A DNA stretch of 64,000 bases, taken from the NCBI GenBank assembly GCA_947448025.1, contig CANFLV010000011.1, positions 62,001-126,000 on the forward strand, read 5' to 3'. How positions within the stretch are numbered: the stretch's first letter is position 1; each line of letters opens with the position of its first letter. Made by a program: the position numbers and the translations under genes. The DNA comes from Oxalobacteraceae bacterium. GTDB taxonomy: Bacteria > Pseudomonadota > Gammaproteobacteria > Burkholderiales > Burkholderiaceae_D. Below the pieces are notes generated by a model. The model was not told where the DNA came from and made no database searches. It saw only the letters and a list, made by a program, of their open reading frames with translations. Shown here piece by piece: positions 28,104-37,108 of the stretch.

Positions 28104-28979
28104 ATGGAACAGCAAATCATCACTATCCCAGGTAGCGACTGGCAGCAGGACCATGGCGCAGCGAAGGCGGATTACCTGAGCGCGCTGGAAGCCGGCAAGG
28201 TTCTGTATTTTCCGCAGCTCGCTTTCACGCTGGCTGAAGATGAGCGGCGTTTTCTGACGCCCGACATCCGCGATCCGAAGAGCCGCAATATCAGCCTGAA
28301 TGCCGATCGCAGCCTCAAGGGTGCGCAGGCCGACGCCGTAACACAGGCCGCACTGGCGGCGATGATCGCGCGTTTTCGAGGGCAGGCGACTGGCCTGATC
28401 AATACGCTCGCACCGCGCTATGCCAAGCATGTCCGGCTGGCGCCGACGAGCTTTCGGCCATCCCAGGTCGAAGGCCGCGCGCAATCCTGGCGCGCCGATG
28501 ACCGGCGCCTGCATGTTGATGCGTTTCCATCGCGACCGAATTACGGCGAGCGCATCTTGCGCGTATTCGCCAACATTCATCCCCAGGGTCAGCCGCGCGT
28601 CTGGCGTGTCGGCGAACCCTTCGAAGCCATTGCCGAACGCTTCCTGCCGCGCACGAAAGCGTATTCGCGCTGGCAGGCACAGTTGCTCAGGACTTTGCAT
28701 GTGACGAAATCCCTGCGCAGTGAGTACGACCATCTGATGTTGCAGATTCACGATGGCATGAAGGCCGACGCCGACTACCAGCGTGATGCGCCACAGGTGA
28801 CGATGCCGTTTGCGGCGGGATCCGTCTGGATCTGTTTTTCTGACCAGACTGCGCATGCGGTGATGTCGGGGCAGTTCATGATCGAGCAGACATTGCACTT
28901 GCCGGCGGCGCAGCAGTACGACCAGCAGTCGCATCCGCTGGCGATACTGCAGCGACTTACCGGGCGTAGCCTCAGCTGA
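28104..28979 (+). CDS. kdoO: Kdo 3-hydroxylase (KdoO), Fe(II)/2-oxoglutarate-dependent
   Basis: 291 aa. The sequence matches the Kdo hydroxylase family described in Burkholderia ambifaria and Yersinia, which turns the terminal Kdo of Kdo2-lipid A into Ko. Candidate iron ligands are His137 and Asp139 in RRLHVDAFP, with the distal His251 in SDQTAHAVMSG. This is the usual HxD...H triad, and an Arg should follow to bind 2-oxoglutarate. It sits between waaC and waaA, the Kdo transferase that makes its substrate, and overlaps waaA by 1 bp (TGATG), which supports the call. Confidence 0.87.
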   Translation: MEQQIITIPGSDWQQDHGAAKADYLSALEAGKVLYFPQLAFTLAEDERRFLTPDIRDPKSRNISLNADRSLKGAQADAVTQAALAAMIARFRGQATGLINTLAPRYAKHVRLAPTSFRPSQVEGRAQSWRADDRRLHVDAFPSRPNYGERILRVFANIHPQGQPRVWRVGEPFEAIAERFLPRTKAYSRWQAQLLRTLHVTKSLRSEYDHLMLQIHDGMKADADYQRDAPQVTMPFAAGSVWICFSDQTAHAVMSGQFMIEQTLHLPAAQQYDQQSHPLAILQRLTGRSLS

Positions 28980-30253
28980 TGCTAGGCCTGTATTCGCTGG
29001 CCTGGTGGATGGCCTTGCCGCTGGTGCTGGCGCGGCTGTGGTGGCGTGGCCGCAAAGAGCCCGGGTATCGGCAGCACGTGGCCGAGCGCTTCGGTTTTTA
29101 TGCGCCCTGCGCCCGGACGCCCGTGCTGTGGGTACATGCGGTATCGGTCGGCGAAACGCGCGCGGCCGAGCCGCTCATCGAGGCCATGTTGGCTGCCTAT
29201 CCCGACCACACAATTTTACTCACGCACATGACGCCGACCGGTCGTGCGACCGGACTGGCACTGTTCGGCCGTTACGGCGCGCGCGTGCGGCAAAGTTATC
29301 TGCCGTATGACACGGGCACCATGGTCGCCCGCTTCCTGCGCCATTTCGCGCCGCGTCTGTGCGTCTTGATGGAGACTGAAGTCTGGCCGAATGCAGTCGC
29401 GCAATGCGTACGTCATAAGGTGCCGGTCGTGCTCGTCAACGCGCGCCTGTCTGCGCGCTCACTGCGCAAGGCGCATCGACTCGCCTCGCTGATGCGGCCC
29501 GCTGCAGAAGCCTTGAGCGCTGTCGCCGCGCAAACCGAAGCGGATGCCGAGCGCCTGCGCGCCTTTGGCGCGGCCCATGTGCAGGTTACCGGCAGTATCA
29601 AATTCGATGTGACGCCGCCCGCGCTGGCGCTGGCCACGGGCGCGGCCTTGCGCTCGCAAATCGGCGCGCGGCCGGTGCTGCTGTGCGCCAGTACGCGCGA
29701 GGGTGAAGAGGCCTTGATCCTGTCTGCCTGGGCGCGCCATAAGTTCGACAATCCCGCTGACCATGCCTTATTACTGCTCGTGCCGCGTCATCCGCAACGC
29801 TTCGATGAAGTCGCACGACTCGTCGCTGCAAATGGCTTGTCCGTGCAGCGCCGCACGCTGGTCGGTGACGCTGCGCTAGCAGCAGAGACGGACGTCCTGC
29901 TGGGCGATTCGATGGGGGAAATGTTCGCCTACTTTTCGGCCTGTGACGTCGCCTTTATCGGCGGCAGTCTGTTACCGCTGGGCGGGCAAAATCTGATCGA
30001 AGCCTGCGCCGTCGGCAAGCCCGTGCTGATCGGACCGCACACCTTCAATTTCACGCTCGTGAGCGACGAGGCGATCATTGCTGGCGCTGCCCTGCGGGTA
30101 GCTGATGCAGACAATATGCTGGGTCAGGCACAGCGACTGCTGCAGGATGCGGCGCTGCGCCGGCAAATGGGCGACGCCGCCCGCGCATTTGCGCAACAGC
30201 ATCGCGGAGCGACGCTCAGGACGATGGCCTTGCTGCAGACAGTGCTGACATAG
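28979..30253 (+). CDS. waaA: 3-deoxy-D-manno-octulosonic acid (Kdo) transferase
   Basis: 424 aa, GT30. N-terminal membrane anchor, then WVHAVSVGETRAAEPLIEAM, METEVWPN, and in the donor half the SLLPLGGQNLIEACAVGKPV block. Transfers Kdo from CMP-Kdo to lipid IVA. The start codon overlaps the kdoO stop. Last gene of the manB-waaC-kdoO-waaA run; 48 bp separate its stop from the convergent TonB-dependent receptor gene. Confidence 0.96.
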   Translation: MLGLYSLAWWMALPLVLARLWWRGRKEPGYRQHVAERFGFYAPCARTPVLWVHAVSVGETRAAEPLIEAMLAAYPDHTILLTHMTPTGRATGLALFGRYGARVRQSYLPYDTGTMVARFLRHFAPRLCVLMETEVWPNAVAQCVRHKVPVVLVNARLSARSLRKAHRLASLMRPAAEALSAVAAQTEADAERLRAFGAAHVQVTGSIKFDVTPPALALATGAALRSQIGARPVLLCASTREGEEALILSAWARHKFDNPADHALLLLVPRHPQRFDEVARLVAANGLSVQRRTLVGDAALAAETDVLLGDSMGEMFAYFSACDVAFIGGSLLPLGGQNLIEACAVGKPVLIGPHTFNFTLVSDEAIIAGAALRVADADNMLGQAQRLLQDAALRRQMGDAARAFAQQHRGATLRTMALLQTVLT

Positions 30254-30301
30254 CCATCCGAGTCCAGGCGACCACGTTCGTGGCCGCCATTTTTCCAGCT
30301 A

Positions 30302-32569
30302 TCAGAACCTGACTTCCAGCATGCCGCGCACGACTGCCGTGGTCGGCGTCAATGTCGACGACTGCAGCTTGCCGTTCGCATCGGTATAGGTCGACTCGCT
30401 GATGTTGTTCTGATGCAGGCCATTTGCCAGCGACATGCGCAGCTGGATTTTCGGCGTGAACTTCCACAGGGCATACATGTCGAGCACACGCTTGGGCACG
30501 GTATAGACCGACTGGTTCACGGCGATTTGTACCGGTCCGCCGGTCTGGAAGCTGTAATTGCCGCCCAGGGTCAAAGGCATCTTGTCGAGCTTGTAATCGA
30601 GGCCGAAATTACCGCTGAACGGCGTCTGCTGGTCGATGCGGTTATTCGGGCCGGGCACGGTGGAAATCGAGGACCAGTTACGCGCGACGTTGGCGCGGAT
30701 TTCGATCGCGGGCGCCGTCTTGTACAGTGAGCGGATCGGCAGTTTCGCTTCGAGTTCGAACCCTTTCGTGGTCGCCACACCATCGTTAATCGGCATCGAG
30801 ACCCACAGGCCATCCATCTGCGTGAGCGATTTGCGCGTGATGTCTTCAATGCGGCGCATGAAGGTCGATGCGCTCAGCAAGCCACCATCGGCGAGGTAAT
30901 GTTCAAACGACAGGTCCAGGCCCCATGCCAGTTCCGGCCGCAGGTTCGGATTGCCTTGCGTGTCCGGGCTGGTCGGCGTGTTATTGAGCGAGCTGAAGCG
31001 ACGCGGAATCAGCGTATTCGTTGCCGGTGCCTTGTAGGTGCGCGTGAGGCCAAAACGGACCTGGTCATTTTTCGTGTCAGACAGCTTCCACAGGGTTTGC
31101 AGGATCGGGCTCCAGACGCTCGATTTGTTTTCCACGTCCGCATAGGAACTTCCCTGGCTGGTCGTATCCAGTCCTTCCCAGCGCAAGCCGTAATACACGC
31201 TCCAGCGTGGCGTGACGCTCCATTCATCTTGCGCGAACATGGCCAGACGCTTCACCGACGCTTTATAACTTTCATCGGAATTGACTGTCTTCATGCCCAC
31301 CGGTGAAGTCTCGCGCTGGAATTTGTCCTCGCTGCGATTACTGATGCCGCCATCCCAGCCCATGGCCAAGGCGTGATCTTCGGCATAAGGCGTAGAAAAT
31401 TTGCCGCTGCCAGTGATGCCTTTGTCGGACGCCGATGAATTGATAATGCGATGCACCAGCAACTGGTCCTGAGTATCAAGCTGCAGGCTGTCGGCATCGG
31501 AATTACGATCGTTGTAATTCGCGCCAAACTTCATGTCGAGCTTGCCACCGGTGCCGATCTTGCGTACCCAGTTCAGGTCCGAGCGCACCATGCTGAAGCC
31601 GGAGTGTATGGTTTGGTCGACGCCGGAATAAGGTGGCGGTGTGCCCAGTGTGGTGACTGTGCGTGAATGGTTATTGCCGTCGAAGCGATTGAAATTGACG
31701 AAGCTTTGCGAGGTGATCGTTTCGCCATTGCCCAGCGACAGATTGACGCGCGGCGCAAGATTGAAGGATTCGAACAAGCCGTGGCTATTCGTGTTCGTCG
31801 TGTTTTGCAGCGTCTGTTTGCCGCTCGTGTCAAAAGCCGACTCCGTGGTCGTCACGGGCAGGCGCTCGTAATGACTGGCGATCAGGCCGGCATTGAGCGA
31901 GTACGAGATCGGGCCCTTGCGGTCCGACATCGTTAAATTGAGACCAGTGCCAAGCTTGTGATTTTCGAATTGGCCGCCGGCCTTGATTTCACGCTGTGCA
32001 GTCTGGATGGCTTTTTTAAGGATGATGTTGATCGCACCGGCGACGGCTTGCGTACTGAATTCGGCAGTCGCCGCGCGCATGATTTCGATGCGTTCGATCA
32101 TGTCGGGCGAGAGCGAGTCCAGCGAAAAACCGGGCGGGCTCGGTTCGCCATTGAGCATGATCATCGTATAGCCGGCGCCGAGTCCGCGCATGCGCACATC
32201 GCCGCCGCGACCTTGCACGCCACCGAGCGTAATGCCGGGCAGGCGCTTCAAGACTTCACCGATGGAGGTGTCGCCATTTTTGAGGATTTCTTCTTGCGTG
32301 ACGACGATTTTGGTCGCAGTGTCATTGCGGCGCTCATCGTAAGTCTGGATGTTGCCCTTGACTTCGATTTGCTGCATTTTTTGCTCGGGTACTTTGGCCG
32401 GCACAGGTTTGGCCGCTGGCTTTGTGTCCTTGGCTTCGGGTTTTTCCGCTGGCGCCGGTGTGCTGGCCTGCTCATCGGCAGCGTAGGCGCTAAACATGGC
32501 GAGAATGACCGGCGAGGCTGCGAGCAGGCGCAGGAGGCGGCGCTGCTGGTAGGTCTTAACAAATGACAT
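30302..32569 (-). CDS. TonB-dependent outer-membrane receptor
   Basis: 755 aa. A signal peptide (LLAASPVILAMFSAYA) is followed by a Pro/Ala/Lys-rich linker and then the plug domain: IVVTQEEILKNGDTSIGEVLKRLPGI, then GGDVRMRGLGAGYTMIMLNGEP. The rest is an aromatic-rich beta-barrel ending in a terminal Phe (LEVRF), as expected for Bam-inserted porins. Substrate is probably a ferric siderophore or other iron compound, since it stands divergently to feoAB and a partial Fur-like site lies 92 bp upstream. The ATG at 32569 is preferred to a TTG two codons earlier. Confidence 0.9.
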   Translation of the reverse strand: MSFVKTYQQRRLLRLLAASPVILAMFSAYAADEQASTPAPAEKPEAKDTKPAAKPVPAKVPEQKMQQIEVKGNIQTYDERRNDTATKIVVTQEEILKNGDTSIGEVLKRLPGITLGGVQGRGGDVRMRGLGAGYTMIMLNGEPSPPGFSLDSLSPDMIERIEIMRAATAEFSTQAVAGAINIILKKAIQTAQREIKAGGQFENHKLGTGLNLTMSDRKGPISYSLNAGLIASHYERLPVTTTESAFDTSGKQTLQNTTNTNSHGLFESFNLAPRVNLSLGNGETITSQSFVNFNRFDGNNHSRTVTTLGTPPPYSGVDQTIHSGFSMVRSDLNWVRKIGTGGKLDMKFGANYNDRNSDADSLQLDTQDQLLVHRIINSSASDKGITGSGKFSTPYAEDHALAMGWDGGISNRSEDKFQRETSPVGMKTVNSDESYKASVKRLAMFAQDEWSVTPRWSVYYGLRWEGLDTTSQGSSYADVENKSSVWSPILQTLWKLSDTKNDQVRFGLTRTYKAPATNTLIPRRFSSLNNTPTSPDTQGNPNLRPELAWGLDLSFEHYLADGGLLSASTFMRRIEDITRKSLTQMDGLWVSMPINDGVATTKGFELEAKLPIRSLYKTAPAIEIRANVARNWSSISTVPGPNNRIDQQTPFSGNFGLDYKLDKMPLTLGGNYSFQTGGPVQIAVNQSVYTVPKRVLDMYALWKFTPKIQLRMSLANGLHQNNISESTYTDANGKLQSSTLTPTTAVVRGMLEVRF

Positions 32570-32660
32570 GGACAAAATCCTGAAAAATGGGTGGGCCGTG
32601 CGTAATTCACCTGGAGTTCCAAGGCCACACAGCTGAGGGTGGGGCAGTGTGATTCGCCGG

Positions 32661-32679
32661 TTGCAAGATTTTCATTATC
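32661..32679 (-). promoter_or_regulatory. Weak Fur-box-like site upstream of the TonB receptor
   Basis: The 19-mer ending in TTTTCATTATC agrees with the 19-bp Fur consensus at about 12 of 19 positions by my count, with the right half-site nearly perfect. It lies 92 bp upstream of the receptor start. Suggestive only. Confidence 0.35.
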
Positions 32680-32768
32680 CAGTGTTTTTGTAAAGCAAAC
32701 ATGAAGCCCTTGTAATTTTGCTGATGCGCACAATTTTCATTACCTGGACCAAGAGGGATCGTCGCGAC

Positions 32769-32787
32769 AATAAGAATCATTATCATT
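32769..32787 (+). promoter_or_regulatory. Fur box upstream of feoA
   Basis: AATAAGAATCATTATCATT matches the inverted form of the classical Fur consensus (GATAATGATAATCATTATC) over most positions, with the core AATCATTATCATT made of NAT triplets. It lies 72 bp upstream of the feoA start, a sensible operator position, and could also act on the divergent receptor gene. Iron-replete Fur would be expected to repress here. Confidence 0.75.
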
Positions 32788-32859
32788 GGCGTGCTATGAT
32801 GGAGGCGAAATTAAAGTGTTTTGCGCAAGCTAACAGCGCCCCATTGCAAGGTATTCGCC

Positions 32860-33147
32860 ATGTCTGAAATCATGCCTGTCGCTTCTTATCCCGCGCATCT
32901 TGCGTTGCTGGGCAAGGGTGATTGCGCCGTCGTCCGTGGCTTGTCCGACGCATCCGGTGACGGCGAGTCGGCCTTGCGCCTGCGCTTGCTTGAACTCGGT
33001 TTTGCGCCCGGCGAAAAAATCCGCGTCCTGGCAGTGTCCTTTCCTCAGGGTGATCCGATGGCAATTCGCGTGGGAAATTCGACCTTTGCTTTGCGCCGGC
33101 ATGAAGCTGCCATGGTGCAGCTGATGCCACCCGACTCTTTCGCCTGA
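32860..33147 (+). CDS. feoA: FeoA ferrous iron transport accessory protein
   Basis: 95 aa SH3-like protein. Pattern RLLELGFAPGEKIRVLAVSFPQGDPMAIRVGNSTFALRR is cut by the usual FeoA landmarks LGF-PG and ALRR-EA. Helps FeoB in Fe(II) uptake at the inner membrane. Start at 32860 is preferred to the upstream TTG frame start. Followed 10 bp later by feoB and preceded by a good Fur box. Confidence 0.93.
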   Translation: MSEIMPVASYPAHLALLGKGDCAVVRGLSDASGDGESALRLRLLELGFAPGEKIRVLAVSFPQGDPMAIRVGNSTFALRRHEAAMVQLMPPDSFA

Positions 33148-33157
33148 TCCCGGTAAC

Positions 33158-35044
33158 ATGAATCCCCTCATCTCCGCGCGCACGCATCCCCTCAGGCTGG
33201 TCCTGGTCGGCAATCCCAATTGCGGCAAGACTGCGTTGTTTAATCGTCTTACCGGTGCGCGGCAAAAAGTTGCTAACTATGCCGGCGTGACCGTCGAGCG
33301 CAAGGAGGGCCAGTTCACTTCCGGCGCCGGTCATGCGTATCAGGTTGTTGATTTGCCCGGCGCATATAGCCTCAATGCGATGACGCCGGATGAAGCAATC
33401 ACGCGCGATATCCTCTTCAATTTACGTGCCGATGTCGCCCCGCCCGACGTGATCGTGCTGGTCGTCGATGCGACCAATTTGCGCCTGAACTTGCGTCTCG
33501 TACTGGAAGTTCTGCGCTTGCAGCGCCCGACCATCCTGGCCGTGAACATGATGGATCTGGCGCGCAAACGCGGCATGCAGATCAATCTCGATCGATTACA
33601 AAAAGAACTCGGTATTCCCGTCATCGCCACTGTCGCGGTGACGCAGGATGGCGGCGCAGCGCTCGTGCGCGAGCTCGACAGCATCGCCGTTCCCGACGCG
33701 GCCGCGGCGCCAGCACCATTCCGGGTCGACGACCATCAACAGCTCGAAGCCACGCAACGCGAAGTGCGCCGGATACTCGATGTGGTCATCGAAAAGCCGG
33801 GCAGCATCAGCCCGGTCGGTGACCGTATCGATGCAGTCGTGCTGCATCCGGTACTGGGATACGTGATCCTTGCGGCCATCCTGTTCCTCGTGTTCCAGGC
33901 GGTGTTCAGCTGGTCCAAGCTGCCCATGGACCTGATCAAGGATGCGGTCGATGGTCTCGGACAGTTAGTCTATTCGGCCATGCCCGCCGGCGTCCTGCGT
34001 AGCCTGATCGTCGACGGTATTCTGTCCGGCGTGGGCAGTGTGCTGGTCTTCCTGCCGCAAATCCTGATCCTGTTCTTTTTCATCCTTTCGCTCGAAGAAT
34101 CCGGTTACCTGCCGCGCGCCGCTTTCCTGCTCGACCGGCTCATGGGCAGCGTTGGTTTGTCCGGCCGCGCCTTCATTCCGCTGCTGTCGAGTTTTGCCTG
34201 CGCCATTCCCGGCATCATGGCCACGCGCACGATCCAGGATCCGCGCGACCGGCTGGCGACGATCATGATCGCGCCGCTCATGACCTGCTCGGCGCGCCTG
34301 CCCGTCTATGCGCTGATCATCGGCGCCTTCATCCCTGATCGCGCTGTCGGCTGGTTCAATTTGCAGGGCCTGATTCTGTTTGGCCTGTACATGGCCGGCA
34401 TTGTCTCGGCCATGGCAGTGGCCTATGTGTTGAAACTGGCCATGCGCGCGCAGCAGTATCAGCCGCTCTTGCTGGAACTACCGAACTACCATGTGCCAAA
34501 CCTGCGCAATCTGGCGCTGGGCTTGTGGGAACGCGCACGGATTTTCATTGCCCGCGTCGGCGGCATCATTCTCGCGCTGATGGTGCTGATCTGGTTCCTG
34601 TCGAGCTTCCCGGCAGCGCCCGAAGGCGCGCTCGGCCCGGCGATCCAGTACAGCTTTGCCGGTCGCCTTGGCCATCTGCTGGAATTCGTCTTTGCCCCGA
34701 TCGGCTTCAACTGGCAAATCGCGATTGCCCTCATTCCCGGTCTGGCGGCGCGCGAAGTCGCTGTTGGTGCTCTGGGTACCGTCTATGCCTTGTCGTCGAC
34801 TGGCGACCAGCTCAGCACGGCCCTGATGCCCATGATCGCGGCCAGCTGGTCCTTGCCGACGGCCTTGTCCCTGCTGGCCTGGTATGTGTTTGCGCCGCAG
34901 TGCATATCCACGCTGTCGATCGTGCGCCGCGAAACGAATTCCTGGAAGCCGGCGCTGGCGATGGCCGCCTACATGTTTGCGCTGGCTTATCTGGCGTCGT
35001 TTGCGACGTATCAGATCAGCCGATTTTTGAGCGGAGGCGGATGA
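33158..35044 (+). CDS. feoB: FeoB ferrous iron transporter
   Basis: 628 aa, on the short side for the family. The N-terminal G domain shows GNPNCGKT (G1), NYAGVTVE (G2), DLPGAYSL (G3) and NMMD (G4). The membrane part carries two Gate repeats with FACAIPGIMATR and LMTCSARLPVY, whose cysteines are conserved in FeoB, and FAPIGFNWQIAIALIPGLAAREV. Length suggests reduced linker regions compared with the roughly 770-aa enterobacterial protein. Its stop overlaps the next small gene (ATGATG at 35041). Confidence 0.97.
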   Translation: MNPLISARTHPLRLVLVGNPNCGKTALFNRLTGARQKVANYAGVTVERKEGQFTSGAGHAYQVVDLPGAYSLNAMTPDEAITRDILFNLRADVAPPDVIVLVVDATNLRLNLRLVLEVLRLQRPTILAVNMMDLARKRGMQINLDRLQKELGIPVIATVAVTQDGGAALVRELDSIAVPDAAAAPAPFRVDDHQQLEATQREVRRILDVVIEKPGSISPVGDRIDAVVLHPVLGYVILAAILFLVFQAVFSWSKLPMDLIKDAVDGLGQLVYSAMPAGVLRSLIVDGILSGVGSVLVFLPQILILFFFILSLEESGYLPRAAFLLDRLMGSVGLSGRAFIPLLSSFACAIPGIMATRTIQDPRDRLATIMIAPLMTCSARLPVYALIIGAFIPDRAVGWFNLQGLILFGLYMAGIVSAMAVAYVLKLAMRAQQYQPLLLELPNYHVPNLRNLALGLWERARIFIARVGGIILALMVLIWFLSSFPAAPEGALGPAIQYSFAGRLGHLLEFVFAPIGFNWQIAIALIPGLAAREVAVGALGTVYALSSTGDQLSTALMPMIAASWSLPTALSLLAWYVFAPQCISTLSIVRRETNSWKPALAMAAYMFALAYLASFATYQISRFLSGGG

Positions 35045-35271
35045 TGCAGGAAGTGCTTGTGTATCTGATCGTCGGCGCTGCTGCGCTGGTCGTGGCACGT
35101 CGTTATGGACCTGCACCGTTGCGTGCCATGCTGAGCCGGCTGTGGCCGGGGCGGGGCAGTATTGCTGTCAATGCCAAATGTGGTGGCTGCGATGGCTGCG
35201 CGCCGTCGTCGGATGTGGCACAGGCCACGATCAGTGTCGAGGCCTTGAAGAAGACGATCCGCGCCAAATAG
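35041..35271 (+). CDS. Small membrane-anchored Cys-rich protein, FeoB-associated type
   Basis: 76 aa (or 75 from the second ATG). One N-terminal membrane helix (VLVYLIVGAAALVVA), a short basic stretch, then CGGCDGC, giving Cys47, Cys50 and Cys53 in a CxxCxxC pattern. Overlaps feoB by 4 bp, so it is the third gene of the feo operon. It resembles the FeoB-associated Cys-rich family in layout; it is not a FeoC winged helix. A role in metal handling or an Fe-S site next to FeoB is inference. Confidence 0.7.
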   Translation: MMQEVLVYLIVGAAALVVARRYGPAPLRAMLSRLWPGRGSIAVNAKCGGCDGCAPSSDVAQATISVEALKKTIRAK

Positions 35272-35275
35272 CAAA

Positions 35276-35306
35276 TGGGGCGCAAACCTCGCGCCCCACT
35301 TTGTTC
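35276..35306 (+). terminator. Probable terminator of the feo operon
   Basis: Perfect 8-bp stem TGGGGCGC / GCGCCCCA with a 7-nt loop (35276-35298), followed by CTTTGTTC, a weak T-rich tail. It lies 5 bp after the last feo stop and between convergent genes, so it may serve both directions. Confidence 0.6.
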
Positions 35307-35324
35307 AATCAATCACTGACGTGA

Positions 35325-36644
35325 TTACTGCGCCAGCAGTGCATTCACCACTGTCAGGTCTTCTTCCTTCAACGTACCCGCAGCCGACTTCAGGCGCAAA
35401 CCATTCATCACTGTGTCATAGCGTGCTTTCGCCAGATCGCGACGGGTCGAGAACAGCTGCTGCTGCGCGTTCAACACATCGATATTGATGCGTACGCCGA
35501 CCTGATAGCCGAGGCGGTTCGATTCCAGCGCGGACTGACTGGAAATCTCTGCGGCTTCGAGCGCCTTGACCTGGGCTAAACCGTTATTGACGCCGAGATA
35601 AGCCTGGCGCGCGCCTTGGGCAGCGGTGCGTTTTGTATTTTCCAGATCGGCACGCGATTTGTCTTCCAGCGCGATCGCTTCACGCACGCGGCTATCGACC
35701 GCGAACCCGGAAAACAGCGGCACGGACCATTGCACGCCGACGGAATTCGTATTCGTGGTCGTTGAATTGTTCGCCGAAGTCAGGCTCGATGCCTGGAAAG
35801 CATGATTGCGCGAGGCGACCAGATCCAGTGTCGGCATATGGGCGGCGCGGTTACGCTTGATTTCTCGCTTGGCGACTTCGAGTGCGAAGGCCTGGCTGAT
35901 GACGTTGTAGTTCTGCGTCTCGGCGCTGGCAACCCAGGTATCGATTTGCGCCGGCTCAGGTGCATTGAGCTTGACGCCTGAACGCAGGCCGGCCAGTGCG
36001 CCGGTAGGTTTGCCGATGATTTGCTGCAGGGCCGTGCGCTTGATTTCCAGATCGTTGATGCCGGCATATTCCTGCGCCACGGCGAGGTCATAGCGCGCTT
36101 GCGCTTCGTGGGTATCGGTGATGGTTGCGGTACCGACTTCGAAATTGCGTTTGGCCGACGCCAGCTGTTCGGTAATGGCGACTTTCTGTGCCTGGATTGA
36201 TTCCAGCGCATCCTGCGAAGTGAGGACATCGAAATAGGCTTGCGAAACGCGCACGATCAAGTCTTGCTGGGCCTGTGCGAATTGCGCTTCGGCGATCGCG
36301 CTTGAGAGCTTGCCTTGCTGGTACAGCTCCCAGTTCGCCCAGCGTACCAGCGGCTGCGACAGCGTGATTGTGTAGCCATTGGCTTTCCAGTCACCGCTGA
36401 CGGGCTGGGTGATGGTGGTTTCTTGCGTGGTGCGACCGGCATTACCGCTCACGCCCAGGCTTGGCAGGATGTTGGCCCGGCCCTGGGTGATTTTTTCCTG
36501 GCCGGCTGACAGGCTCGCGCGGGAGCTGGCGAATTGCGCGTCATTGACCAGCGCTTCCTTGTAGGTCTGCAGCAGGTCTGCCGCCAGCGTCGGCGTAGAC
36601 ATGAAGACGCCGGCTATCAGGGTCGCGAGTAAGGTATTACGCAT
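35325..36644 (-). CDS. tolC: TolC-family outer-membrane efflux protein
   Basis: 439 aa. Signal peptide LLATLIAGVFMSTPTLAA, then the two structural repeats of TolC: ASSRASLSAGQEKITQGRANILPSL-like and, in the second half, LVASRNHAFQASSL onward, with NYNVISQAFALEVAKREI. Forms a trimeric channel-tunnel for type I secretion or RND efflux. Start at 36644 has GGAG 9-12 bp upstream; the frame opens six codons further. The order pcm-like, rhodanese, tolC on one strand suggests an operon, as I recall from other Burkholderiales. Confidence 0.94.
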   Translation of the reverse strand: MRNTLLATLIAGVFMSTPTLAADLLQTYKEALVNDAQFASSRASLSAGQEKITQGRANILPSLGVSGNAGRTTQETTITQPVSGDWKANGYTITLSQPLVRWANWELYQQGKLSSAIAEAQFAQAQQDLIVRVSQAYFDVLTSQDALESIQAQKVAITEQLASAKRNFEVGTATITDTHEAQARYDLAVAQEYAGINDLEIKRTALQQIIGKPTGALAGLRSGVKLNAPEPAQIDTWVASAETQNYNVISQAFALEVAKREIKRNRAAHMPTLDLVASRNHAFQASSLTSANNSTTTNTNSVGVQWSVPLFSGFAVDSRVREAIALEDKSRADLENTKRTAAQGARQAYLGVNNGLAQVKALEAAEISSQSALESNRLGYQVGVRINIDVLNAQQQLFSTRRDLAKARYDTVMNGLRLKSAAGTLKEEDLTVVNALLAQ

Positions 36645-36775
36645 GCAATTCTCCGGGAACAATATTTATTGATATTAGTTGAGATGAATCAAACAGTGCT
36701 TTTAAAACGTGGTGCATCATCGCAGCTGCGCTTCTTTGAAGCGAGCGCGCTGCGACAGACTGCAAAATTCGATGA

Positions 36776-37099
36776 TCAGTATGTCGCCATGGCCGAATCG
36801 ACCTGTCGCGCCCAGGCATCGATGCCGCCGGTCAGGTTCGTGACATTGCTGAACCCCTGGCGCTCAAGGAAAGCCGCGACCTGAAAGCTGCGCGCACCGT
36901 GATGGCAGATACACACGATGGCGGCATCCGGGTCGAGCTCTTGCTGACGTGCCGGTATCGAATTCATCGGGATCAGCAGCGCAGCGTCGATATGGCAGGT
37001 CTCATATTCCCATTGTTCGCGTACATCGAGCAAGACCGGCTGCGGACGTCCGCCGTCAGCCAGCCATTCAGCCAGCTCGGGCGCAGTCATCTGTTGCAT
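36776..37099 (-). CDS. Single-domain rhodanese-like sulfurtransferase
   Basis: 107 aa. LLDVREQWEYETCHI near the N-terminus and the active-site loop IVCICHHGARS, where the Cys of CHHGAR is the expected persulfide residue, then NLTGGIDAWA. The Cys is kept, so activity is plausible; the acceptor is unknown. It starts 9 bp after the methyltransferase stop; 131 bp separate it from tolC. GlpE-type thiosulfate transferase is one possibility. Confidence 0.92.
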   Translation of the reverse strand: MQQMTAPELAEWLADGGRPQPVLLDVREQWEYETCHIDAALLIPMNSIPARQQELDPDAAIVCICHHGARSFQVAAFLERQGFSNVTNLTGGIDAWARQVDSAMATY

Positions 37100-37108
37100 G
37101 CTTGATCC

